DNA of 10,225 nucleotides from Bacilli bacterium (GTDB lineage Bacteria > Bacillota_I > Bacilli_A > RF39 > UBA660), in NCBI GenBank assembly GCA_017627015.1, contig JAGAHP010000041.1, positions 1 through 10,225 of the forward strand. The letters run 5' to 3'. Positions 1 through 4,810 of the stretch are shown here, piece by piece (the first letter of the stretch is position 1; each line of letters begins with the position of its first letter). The translations under genes and the position numbers were made by a program. The notes under the pieces were generated by a model, which saw only the letters and a program-made list of their open reading frames with translations, did not search any database and was not told the origin of the DNA.

Positions 1-2
1 AT

Positions 3-89
3 TATTATTGGATTAAAAATGGTTGTAAAGAATCTCCACAAGAATTGGCAGAAATGTTTAAAGATTTTTACATATTAAAAGGAAAATAG
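3..89 (+). CDS. TetR-family regulator, C-terminal end (partial)
   Basis: This is the 3' end of a gene that begins before the window: 28 codons and a TAG stop in frame 3. The peptide has the aromatic W-x-x-x-G, then S-P-x-E-L-A, then hydrophobic F/Y pattern (YYWIKNG, then SPQELAEMF) typical of the last helices of TetR/AcrR-type repressors with the Bacillota-style C-terminal domain. The family binds DNA as dimers and usually responds to a small ligand, but the DNA-binding half is not visible, so no target can be named. A terminator hairpin overlaps the stop codon. The neighbouring genes to the right are all on the other strand, so this gene ends its own transcription unit. The family call rests on a short tail and is moderate. 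Confidence 0.6.
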   Translation, partial: YYWIKNGCKESPQELAEMFKDFYILKGK

Positions 90-115
90 TTTTATCATTT
101 CTATTTTTCTTTTTT
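77..115 (+). terminator. Rho-independent terminator after the TetR-type gene
   Basis: A 13-bp stem pairs 77-89 with 101-113, with one G-T pair and an 11-nt loop, followed by a run of T. The TAG stop codon lies inside the left arm. The A-rich left side means it may also work weakly for the convergent minus-strand gene at 168-683. Confidence 0.7.
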
Positions 116-131
116 GTTTCGCCTTATATCC

Positions 132-141
132 ATATTGCGAA
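132..141. repeat. 10-nt direct repeat, left copy (ATATTGCGAA)
   Basis: An exact copy of this decamer occurs at 3052-3061. The two copies flank the three minus-strand genes at 168-2977. It could be the edge of an inserted block or chance in AT-rich DNA. Nothing else identifies it. Confidence 0.35.
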
Positions 142-147
142 CGGAAT

Positions 148-169
148 ATCTTAATATTCTGATCGTTTT
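148..169 (-). repeat. 3'-flanking motif, copy 1
   Basis: This 22-nt segment starts with ATCTTAAT on the + strand. It matches 838-859 at 18 of 22 positions and 2051-2072 at 17 of 22. All three copies touch or lie just past the stop codon of a minus-strand gene. Here, on the minus strand, GAATAT-TAAG-ATATTC forms a perfect 6-bp stem with a TAAG loop. Confidence 0.5.
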
Positions 170-683
170 ATTTTTCTCTTTTTATAAATAATATTATTAA
201 TATAGCTGTAATTACAATAATCAATAATGGTGCTATTCTAAAAAATGTCCACTCAAATGAATGCCATAATGTTCCAATAACAGACCATTCAGGATTACCA
301 TAATCCCATGTTAAATAGGGACTACCTAATAATGCTAATGAAACGAAGAAAAATATTAAACATATGTCTATTATTAGTAATACTATAATTTTTCTTTTTC
401 TTTTTTGTTTTTGACTAATCGATAATTGTTCATTAATTACTTCTAATTTTTCAGATATTACTTTTAAATCATTTGTTTCTTTTTCCTCTATACTTTCTCC
501 AAGGATTTCACTAACTGGCGTTTCAAAAAGTTCTGATATTTTTATTAGCATTTCAGCATCTGGAACAGATAATCCTGTTTCCCATTTTGAAATTGTTTGT
601 CTTACAACATTTAACTTAATACTTAATTCTTCTTGTGAAAGTCCTTTGTTTTTTCTTAATGTTTTTAGATTATCTTTTAACAT
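168..683 (-). CDS. XRE-type HTH regulator with two membrane segments
   Basis: The 171-residue protein starts with a Cro/C1-type helix-turn-helix (residues about 5-60), with the diagnostic SQEEL...VRQTISKWETG at 16-37. A charged, probably coiled-coil linker follows (65-97, ending in a QKQKRKRK patch). Two hydrophobic segments at about 99-120 and 149-168 enclose a short Trp-rich loop and should anchor the protein in the membrane with the DNA-binding domain in the cytoplasm. The start is supported by AAAGGAG 8-9 nt upstream of the ATG. The design suggests a repressor that senses a membrane or envelope signal; the ligand and target genes are unknown. It resembles many small Bacillota HTH-plus-membrane proteins. 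It lies 179 bp downstream of a second membrane HTH regulator, from which it is separated by a terminator, so it is probably transcribed separately. Confidence 0.85.
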   Translation of the reverse strand: MLKDNLKTLRKNKGLSQEELSIKLNVVRQTISKWETGLSVPDAEMLIKISELFETPVSEILGESIEEKETNDLKVISEKLEVINEQLSISQKQKRKRKIIVLLIIDICLIFFFVSLALLGSPYLTWDYGNPEWSVIGTLWHSFEWTFFRIAPLLIIVITAILIILFIKREK

Positions 684-814
684 ATTACAATTTCTCCTTT
701 CATCAAGTTCAGTTTATTACAAATATGCCGTTGCTACAAGCAATGTATTTTAACATTTGATTTTGCAATTAATTGTAAATAAAAATTAACTATTTCATAA
801 CTATTTTACCATAC

Positions 815-834
815 AAAAAGGAACTTTCGTTCCT
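815..834 (-). terminator. Terminator of the 863-1921 gene
   Basis: Read on the minus strand, AGGAAC and GTTCCT form a 6-bp stem closed by a GAAA (GNRA) tetraloop and followed directly by TTTTT. It sits about 30 nt past the TAA stop of the upstream regulator gene. Confidence 0.8.
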
Positions 835-837
835 AAC

Positions 838-859
838 ATCTTAATTTTCCAATCATTTT
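838..859 (-). repeat. 3'-flanking motif, copy 2
   Basis: Second copy of the 22-nt motif (18 of 22 positions match the copy at 148-169). It lies between the stop codon at 863 and the GNRA-loop terminator. It has kept ATCTTAAT and the ATC-x-TTTT end but is a poorer hairpin than copies 1 and 3. Confidence 0.45.
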
Positions 860-862
860 CAT

Positions 863-1921
863 TTATTTATCATTCACATTAATTGCTTGGTTTATTTGCT
901 CTAAGCCTGTTTTATTTGTTTCCTCTATTTTTAAAATTGTAGAATTTTCAAAAATGTTTTTTGTAGTGTCATCATATTTTATATATGTTCTAAATGTAAA
1001 TTCATAATTCCTTCCAACAACAATATTTGCACTTTTATCAATTTTAACAATTTCAGGTGTGCCTTGAAATTGTCTTAATGTAACATCAATATAATCTTCT
1101 TCGTTATCATCAACTGCACTAATTATATAATAAGTTCTGATAAAAGTTTTCTCTTGATTACTCTCATGACCACAATAGTTCCCCTTTAGTTCTTCTTCCA
1201 TCTTTTCGCTTCCAATATAAATATCTTTATTGCCTTCTAATGTATTACAAAAAATTATTTCTTTACCAGATTTTTTATAAATTGTTGTGCCTCCATCCCA
1301 CATAGAAATAGATTTATAATTATCATATTCTACTTGCTTGTTCAAATATGAATGGAATTCATCAATAGTTATTTGATTATGTTTTAATGCATCTACAATT
1401 TGATAACATTTCTCGTTTTTGTCGCAAAAGAAAGCAAAATCAATACCATAATAATAGATAGTCCTATTATTTATTGTTATTTGTTTTTCCAATTTATAAG
1501 GTTTCTCTGGATCAGCTTGTTGTATTGTAAAATTAAATAAGTCTATCTTTGGATACTTATTTTTAATTCCTATTAATATAGCAATTAATAGAATAACAAT
1601 TCCAATTGTTAAAATAACAATTATACTTTTGGACTTTCTTTTATGCTTATCGCTATCTTTTAAAGTATTAATAATATTCTCATCACTTTGCTTAATCAAT
1701 TTTTCCTTACTTAATTTTTCTCCACTAATTAACTCATTAACTGAAATTCCAAATATTTCACATATAGGTTTAAATAGTGCTACATCAGGAATACTCCTTC
1801 CATTTTCCCAATGAGAAACAGCACGATCTGTTACATTTAATTTATCAGCTAACTCTTGTTGAGTCATTTTTTTATCTTTACGAAGTTTAAGTATAAATTT
1901 TCCAATCTTTTCTTGATTCAT
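863..1921 (-). CDS. Membrane-anchored XRE-type regulator with an extracytoplasmic sensor-like domain
   Basis: The protein has 352 residues from the chosen ATG, which is preceded by AGAGGTG at 7 nt. An upstream in-frame ATG would add seven residues but lacks such a site. Residues 4-65 are a Cro/C1-type HTH (MTQQELADKLNVTDRAVSHW at 19-38). A basic linker (about 91-98) precedes a single transmembrane segment at about 99-118. Some 230 residues follow on the outside, with two Cys pairs (C166/C172 and C225/C250) that could form disulfides. They include a DGG-TTIY (209-215), then N-TLEGNKDIYIG (226-237) segment seen in other Bacillota HTH-TM proteins of unknown function. The layout is a one-component, membrane-spanning regulator reading an external signal. 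The ligand and regulon are unknown. The separate gene upstream (2069-2977) also encodes an exported, Cys-rich product, which makes a shared envelope theme possible but unproven. Confidence 0.85.
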   Translation of the reverse strand: MNQEKIGKFILKLRKDKKMTQQELADKLNVTDRAVSHWENGRSIPDVALFKPICEIFGISVNELISGEKLSKEKLIKQSDENIINTLKDSDKHKRKSKSIIVILTIGIVILLIAILIGIKNKYPKIDLFNFTIQQADPEKPYKLEKQITINNRTIYYYGIDFAFFCDKNEKCYQIVDALKHNQITIDEFHSYLNKQVEYDNYKSISMWDGGTTIYKKSGKEIIFCNTLEGNKDIYIGSEKMEEELKGNYCGHESNQEKTFIRTYYIISAVDDNEEDYIDVTLRQFQGTPEIVKIDKSANIVVGRNYEFTFRTYIKYDDTTKNIFENSTILKIEETNKTGLEQINQAINVNDK

Positions 1922-1941
1922 ATTTTCACCTCTACATAACA

Positions 1942-1947
1942 ATTATA
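1942..1947 (-). promoter_or_regulatory. Candidate -10 box for the 863-1921 regulator
   Basis: A perfect TATAAT on the minus strand lies 21 nt upstream of the ATG. The -35 region at the right distance (GATACA) matches TTGACA only weakly. The start of transcription would fall next to the ribosome binding site, giving an almost absent leader. AT-rich DNA makes false boxes likely. Confidence 0.35.
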
Positions 1948-1995
1948 ATATAAAAATTATTAATTGTATCCACAGCGTTAGTAGAGTTTGGAATA

Positions 1996-2010
1996 ATCGT
2001 AAAATTACTA
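1996..2010 (-). repeat. Upstream shared motif, copy 1 (ATCGTAAAATTACTA)
   Basis: Matches 3038-3052 at 14 of 15 positions. Each copy lies upstream of the promoter region of a minus-strand gene (863-1921 here, 2069-2977 for the other). The core is a near-palindrome, so it could be a regulator site. A cassette border is another reading. Confidence 0.4.
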
Positions 2011-2037
2011 AAAAAAGATGAGATTTTTTCTCATCTT
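2010..2037 (-). terminator. Terminator of the 2069-2977 gene
   Basis: A perfect 8-bp stem, AAGATGAG with CTCATCTT (2015-2022 and 2030-2037), has a 7-nt loop. On the minus strand it is followed by a run of seven T. It lies about 30 nt past the stop of the exported-protein gene and separates it from the next regulator. Confidence 0.85.
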
Positions 2038-2050
2038 AATGTACGGGAAT

Positions 2051-2072
2051 ATCTTAATAGTCCGATTATTAT
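2051..2072 (-). repeat. 3'-flanking motif, copy 3
   Basis: Third copy of the 22-nt motif, 17 of 22 positions identical to the copy at 148-169. It overlaps the stop codon of the exported-protein gene. On the minus strand the sequences either side of the TAAG loop (CGG-A-CTAT and ATAT-TC-CCG) pair imperfectly, and the GC pairs at the base differ from those in copy 1. Confidence 0.5.
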
Positions 2073-2977
2073 TTTTCTATAATTGAATTTAACAGATCCT
2101 TATCATAATTTGCTAAATTATAGTATTTATTATTTATTTGTATAGTAAAGTAATGTCCTGGAGTATATGCTATTTTTGCTATACTATTTTTATTAGAATC
2201 AAATAATTCAATATCATACATTACCGATGGACTTGTTGTAGGACCAGTCCACCATTTGCAATTGTTAATTATATTTACTAATTTATCTATTTCTTCTTTC
2301 GCGGTAATTGTTTTATTTTTATTACCAGTAATTACTACCCTTTTTGTTTTAATTACAGTATCTTTAATTATGCTTGGAAGTTCTAATTTTCCCTCTTTTT
2401 GCAATGTAAACGTGCCAAAATCATTATCACATTCTAATACTGCGATTAAATCTTTTTCTTCTCCAATTTTACATATTATCTCTTTATTCGAATTATCCGG
2501 TGTTAAAACAATATCAGCATTTCTAGTAATACTAAAACTACCTCTTATTTCTGAAATAGGTTTTGAATTATCATCGTTTTTGAAAAATGCAAACTTATTT
2601 TTTCCTGTACCATGAAAGTTAATAAATGAATGGTGATCATATACATATTCACCTTTATCATTTATTTCAGTTAAAGTCCATGCAGATTCAGTATTTTTAA
2701 TTAATTCTAAAGTATCTCCACACATACACCCATCACAACATTCAGCTTGAACATAAGTATTAATTTCTCCTCCAATATGGAATCCTAATATTTTCAAATC
2801 CCATCCATCTTCGTATCCAGTAGAAGATTTTTCACTTAAACGATGAATTTTTGTATATTGATATAATACTGCATTATATTCTACTGAACCACCATCTTTT
2901 AATCGGTTGGGTATTGGTATTAACATTAAGATAAAAACTACAATTGCAACAATAATAATTATTTTTTTCTTTTTCAT
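2069..2977 (-). CDS. Membrane-anchored exported protein with a Cys cluster, function unknown
   Basis: The 302-residue protein starts with a lysine run and a hydrophobic segment (about 6-22), an uncleaved anchor or signal peptide without an obvious lipobox. It continues with PIPNRLKDGGSVEY (21-34), a hallmark of a widespread Bacillota family of hypothetical exported proteins whose members share the 'LKDGG-x-VEY' start. Residues 80-86 carry a tight cysteine cluster (C80, C81, C84, C86) that might bind metal or form disulfides. The middle (about 98-200) looks beta-rich and may be an inserted module, since FGTFTLQKEG (187-196) resembles a stretch in unrelated secreted proteins. The C-terminal 95 residues include a WWTG-PTTSPS stretch (242-251). 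The start has a textbook AGGAGG five bases before the ATG. It lies upstream of two membrane HTH regulators on the same strand, each with its own terminator, so a functional link is only suggested by position. No enzymatic motif was seen. Confidence 0.8.
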   Translation of the reverse strand: MKKKKIIIIVAIVVFILMLIPIPNRLKDGGSVEYNAVLYQYTKIHRLSEKSSTGYEDGWDLKILGFHIGGEINTYVQAECCDGCMCGDTLELIKNTESAWTLTEINDKGEYVYDHHSFINFHGTGKNKFAFFKNDDNSKPISEIRGSFSITRNADIVLTPDNSNKEIICKIGEEKDLIAVLECDNDFGTFTLQKEGKLELPSIIKDTVIKTKRVVITGNKNKTITAKEEIDKLVNIINNCKWWTGPTTSPSVMYDIELFDSNKNSIAKIAYTPGHYFTIQINNKYYNLANYDKDLLNSIIEK

Positions 2978-2980
2978 AAG

Positions 2981-3001
2981 TCCTCCTATATCTCTATTAT
3001 A
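2981..3001 (-). promoter_or_regulatory. -10 box and ribosome binding site of the 2069-2977 gene
   Basis: On the minus strand a perfect TATAAT (2996-3001) is followed after nine bases by AGGAGG (2981-2986) and the ATG. A TTGATG at 3024-3029 is 22 nt from the -10 box, too far for a normal -35, so the -35 is unclear. The leader would be only about 12 nt long. Confidence 0.5.
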
Positions 3002-3037
3002 CTACATAATTATTAAATATTATCATCAACTTAAATC

Positions 3038-3052
3038 ATCGTAATATTACTA
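3038..3052 (-). repeat. Upstream shared motif, copy 2 (ATCGTAATATTACTA)
   Basis: 14 of 15 bases are the same as 1996-2010. The core GTAATATTAC (3041-3050) is a perfect 10-bp palindrome, as expected for a dimeric regulator site, and lies about 60 nt upstream of the start of the exported-protein gene. Confidence 0.4.
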
Positions 3053-3061
3053 TATTGCGAA
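3052..3061. repeat. 10-nt direct repeat, right copy (ATATTGCGAA)
   Basis: Exact copy of 132-141, directly abutting the palindromic motif. See the left copy for the interpretation. Confidence 0.35.
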
Positions 3062-3121
3062 AACCTTATTTTAATTGTTTTTGGAAAGTTTAGGGGTACT
3101 GCTAATTTTACTACTTTACTA

Positions 3122-3631
3122 CTAATCTTCTGTATTATTTTCTAAACTATCATTATATTTAATACAATAAGATATTGCTACTAATCTTAAAGCAATCCAA
3201 ACTAATGAATCAAATATTTGATTATTATTAATATTAGAAGAAAGACAATAATTTTTTATATAAGATACTTTTAAAGGAAGTTCTAAAGTTCTTTTGTTTC
3301 TTCCTATTGCTTTAAATAATAAATCATCAGCAATCTGATCACATTCTGAAACAATATCAGAATCATCATCATAGTATTTAATAAAATAATCTGTTATATC
3401 ATCAACTTGCTTAAATACTTTTCTTATTTTTTTATCATCTTTATCTTTTAATTCATTTAATTGATTATTAATTATTTCTTCAATTACTTCTTCTTTTTGT
3501 TCACTTTTTAAATCATTAATGATTATTGTTAAATCATCTAAAGTATATTCTTGAACTTCAATTACTTTACTTAAGTTAGATGTCATTTTAGTTGCAATTT
3601 GATTTGCATAATCTGTTTTTTCGTTTTTCAT
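3122..3631 (-). CDS. Hypothetical acidic helical protein of the mobilizable region
   Basis: I do not recognise this 169-residue protein. It has no signal peptide or membrane segment. The N-terminal half (about 25-100) is rich in charged, probably helical sequence (runs such as EEVIEEIINNQ and KDKDDKK), followed by an acidic YYDDDSD stretch (86-92) and a more hydrophobic C-terminal helix region (about 140-160, FDSLVWIALRLVAISY). The start is well supported by AAGGAG about seven bases before the ATG. It is divergent from the tandem-HTH regulator at 3751-4203 and shares with it an intergenic region containing a palindrome and a good promoter, so that regulator probably controls it. No terminator was found after its stop. 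Being on the edge of the relaxase region, it is probably element cargo or a maintenance function, but nothing in the sequence says which. Confidence 0.7.
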   Translation of the reverse strand: MKNEKTDYANQIATKMTSNLSKVIEVQEYTLDDLTIIINDLKSEQKEEVIEEIINNQLNELKDKDDKKIRKVFKQVDDITDYFIKYYDDDSDIVSECDQIADDLLFKAIGRNKRTLELPLKVSYIKNYCLSSNINNNQIFDSLVWIALRLVAISYCIKYNDSLENNTED

Positions 3632-3670
3632 ATTTAGCTCCTTTTCTTAAATCCTAAACTTACCTTAATC

Positions 3671-3699
3671 ATTATATCATAAAATATTCATTGTGTCGT
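3671..3699 (-). promoter_or_regulatory. Promoter of the 3122-3631 gene (extended -10)
   Basis: On the minus strand TGATATAAT is an extended -10 (TATAAT at 3671-3676). With an exact 17-nt spacer, the -35 position reads ACGACA (3694-3699), four of six matches to TTGACA. The predicted start is about 33 nt before the ATG. Confidence 0.6.
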
Positions 3700-3717
3700 A
3701 CTTTTGTGAATATTCAC
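3683..3717. promoter_or_regulatory. Candidate operator between divergent genes
   Basis: GTGAATATTCAC at 3706-3717 is a perfect 12-bp palindrome. A third half-site, AATATTCA, lies at 3683-3690, next to the -35 region of the leftward promoter. This is the usual arrangement for an XRE-type repressor controlling its own gene and a divergent neighbour, and the rightward gene does encode an XRE-type protein. Binding is inferred, not shown. Confidence 0.5.
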
Positions 3718-3750
3718 TTATTAAATGGGAAAATTAATATGGTGATATAT

Positions 3751-4203
3751 ATGATAGATAATAATTTAAGATATTGTAGAGAAGAACTTGAAATGACACA
3801 AGAAGAATTGGGTATAGTATTAGGTGCTAGTAAACAAACTATATCAAATTGGGAAACAGGTTATACACCAATACCTTTAAACAAATTAATAAGATTTGCT
3901 AATTTATATAATTATTCATTAGATTTTATTGTTGGATTTACAAGAAAAAATATTAAATATAACAAAAACATAAAACTAGATAGCAAGTTAATTGGAAAAA
4001 ATCTTAAATTAGTAAGAGAAAACTTAAACTTAACTCAACAGCAATTATCTGATAAATGTAATATTTATCAATCTACTTATAATCATTATGAAACAGGATA
4101 TAGTCTAATTAAAATAATTCCAGCTTATTCAATTTGTAAAACATATAACATTTCATTTGATTGGTTAGTAGGTAGAACTAATAATATAAAAATAAGCAAA
4201 TAA
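3751..4203 (+). CDS. Tandem-HTH XRE-type regulator
   Basis: The protein has 150 residues from the ATG at 3751, chosen because GGTGAT (a full anti-16S match) lies four bases upstream. An ATG at 3739 would add four residues. It consists almost entirely of two Cro/C1-type HTH domains in a row: residues about 4-63 (MTQEELGIVLGASKQTISNW at 15-34) and 82-141 (LTQQQLSDKCNIYQSTYNHYETG at 94-116). Both end alike (LDFIVGFT and FDWLVGRT), which indicates duplication. The second copy has diverged in its recognition helix. No ligand or peptidase domain is attached, so it probably acts as a plain repressor of the surrounding element, including the divergent 3122-3631 gene. It is convergent with the 4243-4638 gene, with which it shares a terminator. 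Confidence 0.85.
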   Translation: MIDNNLRYCREELEMTQEELGIVLGASKQTISNWETGYTPIPLNKLIRFANLYNYSLDFIVGFTRKNIKYNKNIKLDSKLIGKNLKLVRENLNLTQQQLSDKCNIYQSTYNHYETGYSLIKIIPAYSICKTYNISFDWLVGRTNNIKISK

Positions 4204-4244
4204 AAAAAGCGAGAGTATGCTAATTAAAACATATTCTCGCTTTT
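4204..4244. terminator. Bidirectional terminator between convergent genes
   Basis: AAAAAGCGAGAGTATG pairs with CATATTCTCGCTTTT (4204-4219 with 4230-4244), an 11-bp GC-containing core with one G-T pair, A-run before and T-run after. It directly follows the stop of the tandem-HTH gene and reaches the stop codon of the gene at 4243-4638, so it serves both. Confidence 0.85.
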
Positions 4245-4638
4245 ATAATACATTTAGTGAATAACAATAATCATATACATTTAATTGCTCATTGATTTTA
4301 GTATTTATTTCTTCATTCTTAAAGTCATATTGGAAGATATTAAATAATATTTCTACTGAAAACTTTTTCTTTTCTTCAAGTGATAATTCCATATACTTTG
4401 CTGAAATAAATACTAGGTTTTCGTATTTAGCAAAGTTAGTTATTACATTTTTAGATTCAGGATCTAGTATTAATAATATATTTTTTAGAAGTTTAATAAA
4501 ATTATTAATATCATAATTAGGTGTAAATCCTAAATCTTCAAGTAAGTGTATCGCTAATCTAATCTTATCATTGTCTTTTAAATCATCAAACATATTAACT
4601 AAATCAATTACTTTTTCTGTATTATCATCTAATAACAT
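4243..4638 (-). CDS. Hypothetical protein of the mobilizable region
   Basis: I do not recognise this 131-residue protein. It is soluble, predicted to be mostly helical and acidic in the first 35 residues (LLDDNTEKVIDLVNMFDDLK), with leucine/isoleucine-rich helices after that (NFIKLLKNILLILDPESKN at 46-64) and a Tyr/Cys-containing C-terminus. There are no DNA-binding or catalytic motifs. The start is supported by AAAGGAG about eight bases upstream. It follows the relaxase gene on the same strand after a 172-bp gap that contains a large inverted repeat in its leader. A role in plasmid or element maintenance is possible from position only. Confidence 0.7.
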   Translation of the reverse strand: MLLDDNTEKVIDLVNMFDDLKDNDKIRLAIHLLEDLGFTPNYDINNFIKLLKNILLILDPESKNVITNFAKYENLVFISAKYMELSLEEKKKFSVEILFNIFQYDFKNEEINTKINEQLNVYDYCYSLNVL

Positions 4639-4684
4639 AAAATTTCTCCTTTCAAATTCGCCATTTTAGGCACTTTATTTAAAG

Positions 4685-4760
4685 AACAGATAAGAGATTA
4701 AACTTTACCTCAAAACCTCAATATGAGCGATTAAAATAGGTTTAATCTCAAATTTCTGTT
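4685..4760. repeat. Structured inverted repeat with alternative stems
   Basis: GAGATTAAAC (4694-4703) is perfectly inverted as GTTTAATCTC (4740-4749), and both arms are flanked by AACAGA/TCTGTT (4685-4690, 4755-4760). The 36-nt interval holds a small hairpin (CTCA-ATA-TGAG) and a second GATTAAA (4730-4736), which can pair with the same right arm. Two mutually exclusive stems are therefore possible. It lies in the gap after the relaxase gene and in the leader of the 4243-4638 gene. It may be a regulatory leader, a transfer or replication origin component, or an unusual terminator. Confidence 0.6.
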
Positions 4761-4810
4761 TTACTATTTATCACTCTAACAATTAAAAAAATCAAGAGTA
4801 ATTTTTAATT

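Noticed and set aside
1629..1814. Plus-strand open frame opposite the membrane HTH gene
   Set aside because: It lies wholly inside the well-supported minus-strand gene, has no ribosome site and its translation is only the mirror of the coding sequence.
130..2072. Integron-like attC sites after each gene
   Set aside because: The recurrent motif lacks the RYYYAAC and GTTRRRY boxes and the attC size and fold, and no tyrosine-type integron integrase is present.
2256..2615. Plus-strand hydrophobic open frame opposite the exported-protein gene
   Set aside because: Hydrophobicity comes from the AT-rich reverse strand; there is no ribosome binding site, and the opposite gene is clearly real.
3086..3661. 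9-bp inverted repeat (AAGTTTAGG at 3086-3094, CCTAAACTT at 3653-3661) around the 3122-3631 gene
   Set aside because: Too short to call element ends; the right copy lies in the leader of the gene and there is no transposase or target duplication.
3685..3706. Resemblance to the pMV158-type MobV nick region (TGTGT...TACTTT)
   Set aside because: Only part of the sequence agrees, the inverted repeats that flank the nick site in pMV158-type origins are missing, it lies far from and opposite to the relaxase gene, and the bases are better explained as the divergent promoter and operator region.
4292..4516. Plus-strand open frame opposite the 4243-4638 gene
   Set aside because: No start signal or protein family pattern, and it runs against the gene with the good AAAGGAG site.
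4685..4760. TCTTATCT on the minus strand resembles the nick site of pC194-type rolling-circle plasmids
   Set aside because: The critical TGATA part does not follow, and no Rep gene is in the window. Eight bases in AT-rich DNA are weak evidence.
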